Source: Tidjanibacter sp. | GTDB taxonomy: Bacteria; Bacteroidota; Bacteroidia; Bacteroidales; Rikenellaceae | DNA length: 7,247 nucleotides | Direction of reading: 5' to 3' | Assembly: GCA_017628675.1 (NCBI GenBank) | Contig: JAGBYS010000297.1 | Location: 1-7,247, forward strand | Shown: piece after piece, positions 1 through 6,930 of the stretch | How positions within the stretch are numbered: position 1 is the first letter of the stretch | Layout: each line of letters begins with the position of its first letter | Program-made: the position numbers and the translations under genes | The notes under the pieces: model-generated | What the model saw: the letters and a program-made list of their open reading frames with translations, nothing else | Told to the model about the DNA's origin: nothing | The model's database searches: none

Positions 1-46
1 ATGCAAAATTCAAAATTTTTTGATTTTTAGTGACTTAGGGGAGGAA
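1..46. other. AT-rich left edge, no gene seen
   Basis: No coding frame can be supported here. The first 30 bases are very A/T-rich, with runs of A and T. The 10-mer TGCAAAATTC at 2-11 recurs exactly at 217-226 inside the inverted-repeat element, so the window edge may cut a related repeat. GACTTAGG at 32-39 recurs at 75-82 and belongs to the repeat-rich zone that follows. Confidence 0.4.
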
Positions 47-82
47 GGGCTAAAAGGGCTAAAAGGACTTTAAGGACTTAGG
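47..82. repeat. Degenerate 9-bp tandem repeats
   Basis: Four consecutive 9-mers can be read: GGGCTAAAA at 47-55 and again at 56-64 (identical), then GGACTTTAA at 65-73 and GGACTTAGG at 74-82, which look like diverged copies. The tract is noncoding and lies downstream of the efflux operon. It passes almost directly into the heptad array at 87-121, as if one decaying satellite changed unit length. Function unknown; it may be a replication-slippage product. Confidence 0.7.
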
Positions 83-86
83 TCGG

Positions 87-121
87 TTAGACTTTAGACC
101 TTAGACCTTAGACCTTAGACT
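87..121. repeat. TTAGACY heptad tandem array, five copies
   Basis: Five head-to-tail 7-mers with no interruption: TTAGACT (87-93), TTAGACC (94-100, 101-107, 108-114) and TTAGACT (115-121). Only the last base varies, and it is T in the two end copies. The array abuts the left arm of the long inverted repeat that starts at 121. A short perfect array like this is expected to vary in copy number between strains. It lies outside every supported gene, so any effect would be on DNA or RNA structure, not on protein phase variation. Confidence 0.85.
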
Positions 122-246
122 AAAAACGCATAGAGCGGAGAGAATTTTTTGCCAAACAAGAAGGCGAGTCCGCAGTTTGCTTATCGCAAATGAGGAACTC
201 GCCTATCGAAGAGCGGTGCAAAATTCGCCCGCTATATGCGTTTTTA
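121..246 (-). terminator. Long imperfect inverted repeat, likely operon terminator
   Basis: The outer arms at 121-132 and 235-246 are perfectly complementary over 12 bp (TAAAAACGCATA with TATGCGTTTTTA). After one mismatch, 5 more pairs follow (AGCGG 134-138 with CCGCT 229-233), then a looser match between the GAATTTTTTGC region at 142-152 and TGCAAAATTC at 217-226. A second hairpin sits inside at 162-204. The element begins one base past the stop codon of the last operon gene. On the minus strand the distal arm ends in UGCGUUUUUA, so the RNA has a stem followed by U residues, as in intrinsic termination, though with an unusually large, branched interior. It could instead be a dispersed intergenic repeat that also serves as a terminator. 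Confidence 0.6.
162..204. repeat. Inner hairpin of the 121-246 element
   Basis: AGGCGAGT at 162-169 is exactly complementary to ACTCGCCT at 197-204. CC/GG pairs continue the stem past one bulged base (A196). A second short stem, TTTGC (176-180) with GCAAA (186-190), closes a 5-nt loop. It nests within the outer inverted repeat, so the whole 121-246 segment could fold as one branched arm in RNA or as a cruciform in DNA. Confidence 0.6.
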
Positions 247-540
247 TTACATTTGGGAGTCTATACTCCAGACAAACGCCCGAAGGCCCTGAAGCTGAGT
301 ATCCTTGTCGATGTCGCGGAGGGCCTCCATTGCGGGTGCGACCTTCTCGTCCTCAACCATCGCTATGATGGTGGAGTTCATTGCGGGCCAGGTGTGGCTT
401 GCCATATGGGGCTCACCGGTGTAGCTGCCACGACCGTGGGTCAGGGGAAAGAGGGTGTAGCCCCTAATACCCTGCTGGTCGAGCATTGCGGCGATGCGCT
501 CGGTCATCGCCTGGTTGTATGATATAAAAAGTGCTTTCAT
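247..540 (-). CDS. Small PII-like protein at the end of the efflux operon
   Basis: A 97-residue protein of PII/ferredoxin-like size and apparent order. It reads as beta strand KALFISYNQ (2-10), helix MTERIAAMLDQQ (12-23), strand and turn YTLFPLTHGRGS (28-39), a loop rich in Gly, His and Trp (GEPHMASHTWP, 42-52), strand STIIAMVEDE (56-65), helix VAPAMEALRDID (67-78), and final strand GLRAFVWSID (85-94). PII-like proteins form trimers whose long loop responds to bound small molecules and contacts a partner, often a transporter. No classical GlnB signature or uridylylated-Tyr loop motif is evident. The ATG at 540 was chosen over extending to 759, which would overlap the pump gene in another frame and would precede a clean PII-like N-terminus. 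It starts 32 nt after the pump stop. The PII-like assignment comes from recalled pattern and fold logic; ligand and target are unknown. The His residues in the loop could bind metal, but this is untested. Confidence 0.8.
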   Translation of the reverse strand: MKALFISYNQAMTERIAAMLDQQGIRGYTLFPLTHGRGSYTGEPHMASHTWPAMNSTIIAMVEDEKVAPAMEALRDIDKDTQLQGLRAFVWSIDSQM

Positions 541-572
541 AGTGCAAAGTTTGTAAATCTGAAAAAAGGTGG

Positions 573-3500
573 TTACTTGTCGCGCTGTGCAACGGCCTCC
601 ATCTTGAGCCTTGCGCGCCTCTCCTGGCGAGCCTTGCGGCGTGCGATGAAGCGTTCGCTGCGGCCCATAAATACATAGTAGAGGATGGGGACAGCTACGA
701 GCGTAAGGATGGTGGAGAAGGTCAGACCGCCCACAATGGCGATACCCATAGGCTGCCACAGCTCGGCACCATTACCCAGACCCAGAGCCATAGGCAACAT
801 ACCGAGGATGGTGGTCAGCGAGGTCATCAGTACGGGGCGCAGACGGCTCTTACCGGCCGCCAGCACAGCGTCGTACATCTTCTCGCCACGCTCACGCAGC
901 AGGTTGGTGTAGTCCACCATCACGATACCGTTCTTCACAACAATACCCACGAGCATAACGATGGCGATAAGGGCCATAAGGCTCAGAGGGGTGTCCGTCA
1001 TCCAGAGCGCAATGGCCGAGCCGGGGAGCGCATAGAGGATGGTGAACATAATGATGAAGGGCATCACGAACGACTCAAACTGGGTGGCCATAACGATGTA
1101 GACGAGCATCACGATTAGCAGCAGCAGGGTACCGATGTCGCCGAAGGACTCCTGCTGATCCTCCCAATCGCCACCGATGTAGGTGTAGACATCCTCGGGC
1201 ATTGCGTAGCCATCGAGCACGCCATTGACCCTGGCAACCATATCGCCCAGCACCACATTGTTGCCCAGCGCCACCGTCACGGTCACAAGGCGCTGACGGT
1301 TCTCACGCTCAATGGTGGGGGGAGCATAGACCTCGGTCACCTTGCCGATGTCGCGCACCCTCACGCCCTGACCACGAGAGTTGTAGACAAGGATGTTCTC
1401 CACATCCTCCAGTGAGGTGCGGTGCTCCTCGCCGAAGCGCACCTTGATGTAGTACTCCTCGCCATCCTCACGATAGATGGAGGCGGTCATACCATTGATG
1501 CGGTTACGGATGGCGCTCGACACGGTCGAGGTATTCAGGCCGTAGTAGGCGAGCTTGTTGCGGTCGAACTCCACATTATACTCGGGCCTCATATCGTCCC
1601 TCGACAGGCGCACATCCCTTGCACCCTCGAGCTTTGCGAACTCTGCAACAAGGTCGTTGGCAATGGCATTGGTGTGCTCAATGTCGTGGCCGAAAATCTG
1701 CACCTGCACCGAGCTGCCACCGCCCATCATACCGCCACCACCGCTAACTACCGAGCGCTTAATCTCGGGAATGGTGGCCAGGTCGGCACGGAAGGCGTCG
1801 GCAATCTCGAAGACTGTGCGCTCCCTATCCTGAGGGTCGGTAAGGCGGAAGGTGTAGTTGATGATGTTGCTACCCGTGGTGCTCATTGCCGCAAAGACAT
1901 TGGAGCCACTCGAGGAGCCCGCCGAGGTGGAGAGCAACATAACCTCGGGATACTTGGCATAGACGATGCTGTCGATGCGTCGTGCCACAGCCGAGGTGTA
2001 CTCCACGCTCAGGTTCTGGTCCAGAGTGATGGTGGCCGACATCTGGTCGCTATCGCTCGAGGGCATAAACTCGGTGGGAATCTTAGTTGCAAAGAGCCAC
2101 ATACCGAAGATGAGAAGCACCATAGGCGCAAAGAAGATTATCTTCTTGTGTGCCAGAGCCCACCTGAGGAGCCTGTCGTAGGCCCTGTCGAGCCAAGAGA
2201 GGAAACGGTCGATGGGTTTATAGACAATGCTCAGACCCTTATAGGTGTGCTGGTTGTTCTCAATCTTGAGCATCAGTGCCGAGAGCATAGGGGTGAGCGA
2301 GATGGCCGCAACCGTCGAGGTGCAGACCACAAGCGACACAATCCAGCCGAGCTGTTTGAACATTACGCCTGCCATACCGTCTACCATAGTCAGGGGCAGG
2401 AACACAGCCACAACCACCAGCGTGGTGGCAATAACCGACAACCACACCTCATTGGTACCATAGATGGCCGCCTCGCGGGGCTTGGAGCCACGCTCGATGT
2501 GGGTTGTGATGTTCTCCAGAACCACAATCGCATCGTCCACAACCATACCGATTGCAATCGAGAGCGACGAGAGGGAGATGATGTTGAGCGTACCGCCCGT
2601 GAGGTTCAGGTAGATGAACGATACCACAAGCGAGATGGGAATCGTAAGGCAGATGATCAGCGTAGCCCTCCACCTGCCCAGGAAGAAGAGCACCACCATA
2701 ATCACAAACAGGAATGCGAACATAACCGTATCGGTCAGGGTGCTGATGGAGTCCTTGATGTTCTTCGAGGAGTCGTTCAGAAGGTGGATGGTCACATCCG
2801 AGGGGAGGTTTTTCTTAATCTCGGGGAGCATCTTCTTGACCTCATTTACAATCCTCACGGTGTTGGCGCCGGACTGTTTCTGAATCATCACCCTGACACC
2901 CTTCTCGCCATTGAGCCTCTCATCGAGGGTCTCCTTCTCGAGCGTATCCTTAATCTCGGCAATATCCCTCAAATAGACCTCCTGGCCACCCATATTGCTA
3001 ATAAGGATGCTCTTCAGGTCGTCCGAGGAGTTGAACTCGCCGTCGGCCTTGAGGTTGTAGGTGTGGTTACCGATGTCGAGCGTACCGCCCGAGGTGTTGA
3101 TGTTCTCCTGGGCGATGATGCCGCCAATCTGCTCCACCGAAAGGCCATAGGCCTCCATCTTCACGGGATCCACATTGACCTGAATCTCCCTGACAGGGGC
3201 ACCCACCACACTCACCGAGCCCACACCGTCGATGCGGCTCAGTCGGTTGGAGAACTGCTCCTCGAGAATCTTGTTGAGTGCGGGGTAACTCTCCTCGGCC
3301 GTGATGGCAAAGCCCATAATGGGCATCAGAGACGAGTTGAAGCGGAAGAGGATGGGCTCCTCGGCATCCTCGGGCAGGTAGTCCGAGAGGCGGCCCAGAG
3401 CATCGCGGATGTCGTTGGAGGCCTCATCGAGGTTGGTGCCCCACTCAAACTCGAGCGACACGAGCGACACACCGTCACTCGACTTGGAGGTGATCTCCTT

Positions 3501-3731
3501 GAGGTTGCTCACCGTATTCAGACCATCCTCAATGCGGCGGGTGATGTTGTTCTCGATATCCTCCGCATTGGCACCCGTATAGGTGGTAATGACCGAAATG
3601 GCAGGCAGATCCATCTCGGGCAGCTGGTCGATGGCGAGTCTGTTCAGCGAAAAGAGGCCAAAGACAATCACTGCGACGAAGATGAGCGCCGTCGAGATCG
3701 GTTTCTTAACTGAAGTTTCGTATATTTTCAT
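573..3731 (-). CDS. RND efflux pump, inner-membrane permease (AcrB/HAE-like)
   Basis: The 1052-residue proton-driven pump subunit has the usual family length. It should form a trimer in the inner membrane and export substrates through the adaptor and outer-membrane channel encoded upstream. The architecture is complete: TM1 near 12-30, a first porter/docking region of about 300 residues, TM2-TM6 near 335-490, TM7 near 531-549, a second periplasmic region near 550-865, and TM8-TM12 near 866-1022. The TM4 motif GMVVDDAIVVLEN holds the paired Asp 399-400, and TM10 VVKNGIVMVD holds Lys933, matching AcrB D407/D408 and K940. This favours the hydrophobe/amphiphile (drug) class over heavy-metal pumps, whose TM4 motif differs. 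An unusual loop, GGGGMMGGG (664-672), lies in the second porter region. The cytoplasmic tail after 1023 is strongly basic (RRKARQERRARLK). The ATG at 3731 begins the typical short amphipathic N-terminus. It follows the adaptor gene by 29 nt. The actual substrate cannot be read from the sequence. Confidence 0.97.
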   Translation of the reverse strand: MKIYETSVKKPISTALIFVAVIVFGLFSLNRLAIDQLPEMDLPAISVITTYTGANAEDIENNITRRIEDGLNTVSNLKEITSKSSDGVSLVSLEFEWGTNLDEASNDIRDALGRLSDYLPEDAEEPILFRFNSSLMPIMGFAITAEESYPALNKILEEQFSNRLSRIDGVGSVSVVGAPVREIQVNVDPVKMEAYGLSVEQIGGIIAQENINTSGGTLDIGNHTYNLKADGEFNSSDDLKSILISNMGGQEVYLRDIAEIKDTLEKETLDERLNGEKGVRVMIQKQSGANTVRIVNEVKKMLPEIKKNLPSDVTIHLLNDSSKNIKDSISTLTDTVMFAFLFVIMVVLFFLGRWRATLIICLTIPISLVVSFIYLNLTGGTLNIISLSSLSIAIGMVVDDAIVVLENITTHIERGSKPREAAIYGTNEVWLSVIATTLVVVAVFLPLTMVDGMAGVMFKQLGWIVSLVVCTSTVAAISLTPMLSALMLKIENNQHTYKGLSIVYKPIDRFLSWLDRAYDRLLRWALAHKKIIFFAPMVLLIFGMWLFATKIPTEFMPSSDSDQMSATITLDQNLSVEYTSAVARRIDSIVYAKYPEVMLLSTSAGSSSGSNVFAAMSTTGSNIINYTFRLTDPQDRERTVFEIADAFRADLATIPEIKRSVVSGGGGMMGGGSSVQVQIFGHDIEHTNAIANDLVAEFAKLEGARDVRLSRDDMRPEYNVEFDRNKLAYYGLNTSTVSSAIRNRINGMTASIYREDGEEYYIKVRFGEEHRTSLEDVENILVYNSRGQGVRVRDIGKVTEVYAPPTIERENRQRLVTVTVALGNNVVLGDMVARVNGVLDGYAMPEDVYTYIGGDWEDQQESFGDIGTLLLLIVMLVYIVMATQFESFVMPFIIMFTILYALPGSAIALWMTDTPLSLMALIAIVMLVGIVVKNGIVMVDYTNLLRERGEKMYDAVLAAGKSRLRPVLMTSLTTILGMLPMALGLGNGAELWQPMGIAIVGGLTFSTILTLVAVPILYYVFMGRSERFIARRKARQERRARLKMEAVAQRDK

Positions 3732-3760
3732 CGTCTAACTCGTTTTCTTTGATTTTCTGC

Positions 3761-4813
3761 TTACTCGGCCACAATCTCCACCGACGAGCCGTTCTTGATC
3801 TTCGAGAGCGAGGTGATGGCAACGCTCTCACCCTCCGACACACCCGAGAGAATCTCCACTTTGTCGCCCACCTGACGACCGAGGGTCACAACCCTGCGCT
3901 CGGCAACGCCATCCTTGATGACATAGACATAGCGGTCGTTGACACCCATCTGCTTCTGGATAGCCACATCGGGCACCACAAGGCTCTGGCGGTTACCCAT
4001 ATTGAACTCCGTGCGCGCGAACATACCGGGGCGGAGAATCTCCTTGCCGTTGGGCACCATCACCTCCACATTGAAGGTGTGGGTCGAGGCATTAATGGAG
4101 GGATAGACGATATTCACGGTACCCTCAAACTCCTTGTCGGGGTAGACATCCGCAGTCACCATCACCTTCATACCTTTATACACCTGGGGATAGTACTGCT
4201 CCGAGATGGCAACCACAGCCTTGAGTTTGTTGATCTGCATCACCTGCAGCACTCCCACACCACCGTCGGCATTGCCGGCCATAGTGAACAGGTCACCGGG
4301 CTCGTTGTAGCGGCCGGTGATGACACCATCGAAGGGGGCGCGAAGATCGATGTTACGCTCCAGGTTGGCAACCGTCTCGCGGAGCACCGACACGGAGGTT
4401 TCGAGCTCGTCGATCTGCGACTTGCTCACACCGCCTGCCTCATAGACGCTCTTCATCCTCTGGAGGTTCTGCTCGGCATTCTTGAGCTGCACGGAGGACT
4501 GGTTGTACTGGTTCTTATCGAGCTTGGCAACAAGCTGACCCTGACGCACGTGGTCGCCCACATTAACATTGATGGCGTCGATGCGGAGCGACATCTGGGG
4601 GGTAATAAAACTCTTCTTGAAGGGGAGCAGAGTGGTGGTAAACTCGATGGTTTCGGCCACCTCCTCGCTTTCGACAGCGGCCACCTTCACGAGTGTGGCC
4701 TTCTCGGCTTGGGGTTGAGTTGCAGCGGCACCTGCCTTGGTCTTGGGGCCACAGGAGGTGAGTGTGAGGGCGGCCAGAGCGGCCAGGGCTACACAAAAGA
4801 TGTTTCGTTTCAT
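3761..4813 (-). CDS. RND efflux periplasmic adaptor lipoprotein (HlyD/AcrA-like)
   Basis: This 350-residue membrane-fusion protein bridges the RND pump and the TolC-like channel. The N-terminus is a lipoprotein signal: basic MKR, an Ala/Leu-rich core, and lipobox LTSC with Cys21 as the expected lipidated residue, which anchors the protein in the inner membrane. The split lipoyl (barrel-sandwich) domain is visible as IDAINVNVGDHVRQGQLVAKLD (78-99) and LRAPFDGVITGRYNEPGD (157-174). The intervening segment of about 55 residues (100-153) is heptad-like and makes a short coiled-coil hairpin for docking to the channel. A beta-barrel domain follows at about 196-283, including LRPGMFARTEF (260-270), and a membrane-proximal domain at about 284-350. 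It lies 50 nt after the channel gene and 29 nt before the pump, the normal order for a tripartite system. Its leader is A-rich with no Shine-Dalgarno, which is usual in Bacteroidota. Confidence 0.96.
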   Translation of the reverse strand: MKRNIFCVALAALAALTLTSCGPKTKAGAAATQPQAEKATLVKVAAVESEEVAETIEFTTTLLPFKKSFITPQMSLRIDAINVNVGDHVRQGQLVAKLDKNQYNQSSVQLKNAEQNLQRMKSVYEAGGVSKSQIDELETSVSVLRETVANLERNIDLRAPFDGVITGRYNEPGDLFTMAGNADGGVGVLQVMQINKLKAVVAISEQYYPQVYKGMKVMVTADVYPDKEFEGTVNIVYPSINASTHTFNVEVMVPNGKEILRPGMFARTEFNMGNRQSLVVPDVAIQKQMGVNDRYVYVIKDGVAERRVVTLGRQVGDKVEILSGVSEGESVAITSLSKIKNGSSVEIVAE

Positions 4814-4863
4814 AGACTCTTTATATCGTTTTATTTTCTTATTTCTTCGTTGTTTTGTCGGTT

Positions 4864-6258
4864 CTACTCTGTGGCCGCAGCCTCACTCTCCTGGTGGGTG
4901 GGGGCGAACTCAAAGTCCTCACCAATGATCTTCTCATAGTCGGCACGAGCAGCCAGGTAGTCATAGATGGCCTGGGAGTAGTTCAGGCGTGCCTGGGTGA
5001 GCGAGAGCTCCGAGGAGTTGAGTTCGAGGATAGTGCCAGCACCTGCGTTGTACCTCACCTCGGCAATCTCGTAGGCCTTCTCTGCCTGGCGCACCGTGAT
5101 CTCATTGGCAGCCATCTTCTCGCGTGCGGTGAGGATGGCATTAAAGGCGTTCTCCACCTGCACACCGATGCTCTGCTTGAGGTAGTCCCTCTGGAGGGAG
5201 AGCTGACTGAGCGAGTTGCGAATCTCGTGGGCCTTATTGACATTCTTACCACCCGAGAAGAGGGGGATACTGATGGAGATACCTGCCGAGAGGGGGTTCT
5301 GCCACCACCACTCCTTCTTGGTTGCAGGGGCCGAGCCACCTGCACCACCGCCCATAGCGCCACCCATCATACTGCCGAAGTCCATCGTGTTGTCGTTACC
5401 CGAGAACATAAAGCTCGAGAAGGCCGCAATGGTCGGCAGACGAGAAGCGTTGGTCAGCTTGAGTTGGTGCTCCAGAAGCCTTGCCTGGAGCTCGAGGGCC
5501 CTCAGGTCGGCATTATTGGCATAGTCTATCTCATTGGTGGGAATGGTAGCCGCTGCCACCTCCTCGGCGAAGTCGTCGAGGGTGCCCTCAAGGGTGAACT
5601 CCACCTCGGCGGGAAGACCGAGGTACATCCTAAAGAGCAGTTTGCTGGTGCGAATGGAGGTCTCGGTCTGAAGAATCGTGGGCTTCAGGTTGGAGAGCTG
5701 CACCTGGGCAGTCAGAAGGTCATACTCCGAGGCCAGGCCCTGTCGGTACATAGCCTCCGTGTTGGCCACCGTCTCGGCAATGGACTTTTCGCTCTCCTTC
5801 AGCACCGAGAGCGACTGCTCGGCCAGCAGGATGTTGTAGTATGCCTTCTTGACCTCGTTGGCGAGGGTGATCTTGGAGCTGCGGGCGCTCTCGACGGCCT
5901 GCTCGAGCTGCGTCTGGTTCATACGGAGCATCTCATAGACCGAGGGTGCAAACAGAGGCAATGTGAGTTGTGCAGAGGTGCTGATGGAGTTATCGGCACC
6001 AAACGACAGACCCTTGGCCATCTCCTGTTTGACGATGCTGTAGGAGTACTGTCCCGACACCGATACCGATGGCAACAGGTTACCCACGCTCTGTTTTCTC
6101 ACCCAATCCTGGCGCTCAATCTCCAGGTCTGCCACCCTAATGGTTGGGTTGTCCGAAAGGGCAATTTCGAGTGCCTTGTCCAGAGAGAGGGTCATAGGCT
6201 GCGCCCAGGCCACACCCACACAAAGCACTGCGAAGAGTGCAATGATACTTCTTTTCAT
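4864..6258 (-). CDS. TolC-family outer-membrane efflux channel
   Basis: The 464-residue outer-membrane component forms a trimeric barrel with a long periplasmic alpha-helical tunnel, giving the pump its exit. It has a type I signal peptide, with likely cleavage after AWA at residue 19. The mature protein shows the two-fold repeat of the OEP family. The first half (about 24-213) carries LPLF at 100-103 and YRQGLASEYDLLTAQVQL at 171-188. The second (about 245-447) carries IPLF at 331-334 and YNAGAGTILELNSSELSL at 403-420. The segment between the predicted barrel strands of the second repeat (about 285-322) has a Gly/Met-rich run, MMGGAMGGGAGGS (297-309), then WWW (317-319). By repeat symmetry it should be a surface-exposed loop or rim. 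The gene starts 5 nt after the regulator stop, implying translational coupling. The mature protein begins QPM, so no N-terminal lipid anchor is seen, unlike many OprM-type channels. Confidence 0.95.
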   Translation of the reverse strand: MKRSIIALFAVLCVGVAWAQPMTLSLDKALEIALSDNPTIRVADLEIERQDWVRKQSVGNLLPSVSVSGQYSYSIVKQEMAKGLSFGADNSISTSAQLTLPLFAPSVYEMLRMNQTQLEQAVESARSSKITLANEVKKAYYNILLAEQSLSVLKESEKSIAETVANTEAMYRQGLASEYDLLTAQVQLSNLKPTILQTETSIRTSKLLFRMYLGLPAEVEFTLEGTLDDFAEEVAAATIPTNEIDYANNADLRALELQARLLEHQLKLTNASRLPTIAAFSSFMFSGNDNTMDFGSMMGGAMGGGAGGSAPATKKEWWWQNPLSAGISISIPLFSGGKNVNKAHEIRNSLSQLSLQRDYLKQSIGVQVENAFNAILTAREKMAANEITVRQAEKAYEIAEVRYNAGAGTILELNSSELSLTQARLNYSQAIYDYLAARADYEKIIGEDFEFAPTHQESEAAATE

Positions 6259-6263
6259 AATTC

Positions 6264-6893
6264 TTATAGCGTTTTTAGTATTTTTTCGTCAATATATCCT
6301 CTTCCTCGCTCGGTGGAGATACCCCTGAGGAAGATGAGCACAGCGCTCGGGATGGTCTGCTCGTTGAGCACCACGCCCGTGATGGAGGTGTTGTGCTGGA
6401 TGAGGCCCAGACCATATATATAATTGGTCATCGCGCGCGAGAAGAACTCCAGGTCGAGCGACTCGATAATGAGCCCGTCGCTGACACCCTTGTGCAACTG
6501 CTCATAGATCTTGCGCACCATAATCTCGTGGACATTCACCACGAGGTGCTCAAAGGCCTTGGGATAATAACGCCTCAACTCTTCAACTATTGTGGCATCG
6601 ATGAAGCAGGACTCTTTTTTCTGGCTGAACAGTAGCCAAAAAGCGTGCAGAACATTCTCAGCACCCACCATCAGCTCCTGGTGCTCCTCGCCCTGTGCTC
6701 GGCACTGCTCGTCCAGACACCCCATAATAAGGTGCTCGCGGTCCTCGAAGAGCTCATAGAGGGTGCGCTTGGAGATGCCACACTCGTGGGCCACATCGTC
6801 CATCCTCACCGCCTTGAAGCCACTCTTGAGAAAGAGCCTCGTGGCCACCGAGATGACTCGCGCCCTGTTGTCGTTAATTTTGTGTTCGGTCAT
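6264..6893 (-). CDS. TetR/AcrR-family transcriptional regulator of the efflux operon
   Basis: A 209-residue one-component regulator. The N-terminal DNA-binding domain (about 11-57) has the standard TetR helix-turn-helix: FLKSGFKAVRMDDVAHECGI (21-40), then recognition helix SKRTLYELF (41-49) and DREHLI (51-56). The rest is a helical ligand-binding/dimerisation domain of normal length with no recognisable specificity. The ATG at 6893 is preferred. The reading frame stays open to a TTG at 6971, but that extension would begin within the predicted promoter -7 element and would encode only the Arg-rich translation of the 18-bp tandem repeat. It is the first gene of the operon, 5 nt before the channel gene, so it probably represses its own promoter and the pump together and is released by a pump substrate. 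That is a family-based inference; an activator role cannot be excluded. Confidence 0.94.
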   Translation of the reverse strand: MTEHKINDNRARVISVATRLFLKSGFKAVRMDDVAHECGISKRTLYELFEDREHLIMGCLDEQCRAQGEEHQELMVGAENVLHAFWLLFSQKKESCFIDATIVEELRRYYPKAFEHLVVNVHEIMVRKIYEQLHKGVSDGLIIESLDLEFFSRAMTNYIYGLGLIQHNTSITGVVLNEQTIPSAVLIFLRGISTERGRGYIDEKILKTL

Positions 6894-6930
6894 TATGCTT
6901 GATTTAATACACTCCGTAATTAATACGCCA
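6894..6930 (-). other. Regulator mRNA leader, AT-rich
   Basis: This stretch lies between the tandem duplication and the regulator ATG. It has no Shine-Dalgarno sequence. A weak 13-bp palindrome (CGTA at 6915-6918 and TACG at 6924-6927, around ATTAA) is present. It could be a minor operator half but is too short to call with confidence. Confidence 0.35.

Noticed and set aside
203..214. 12-mer shared with 7123-7134 in inverted orientation (GCTCTTCGATAG), flanking the whole operon
   Set aside because: A few 12-base matches are expected by chance between the two strands of a 7-kb window, and the surrounding sequence does not extend the match. It does not support transposon ends or attachment sites.
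541..572. Separate promoter for the PII-like gene
   Set aside because: AAACTTTG near 547 is one base off the -7 consensus, but transcription would begin at or inside the start codon, and no TTTG lies at the right distance.
541..759. N-terminal extension of the PII-like gene
   Set aside because: The extension would overlap the pump's 3' end in a different frame and encodes a Cys/Arg/His-rich segment unlike any PII-type start. The ATG at 540 gives a complete small domain.
1422..3713. 763-codon open frame on the plus strand opposite the pump gene
   Set aside because: It is exactly codon-aligned with the pump gene on the other strand. It stays open because the pump avoids TTA, CTA and TCA codons, and its translation (His/Gly/Val-rich with no domain pattern) looks like an antisense shadow.
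3749..4939. 396-codon plus-strand frame opposite the adaptor gene
   Set aside because: It is codon-aligned with the adaptor gene and rich in His and Leu, as expected of an antisense reading. No independent support.
4855..6423. 522-codon plus-strand frame opposite the channel gene
   Set aside because: It is codon-aligned with the channel gene and has shadow-like composition, with no promoter or recognisable domain. The clean TolC-family protein on the minus strand explains the region.
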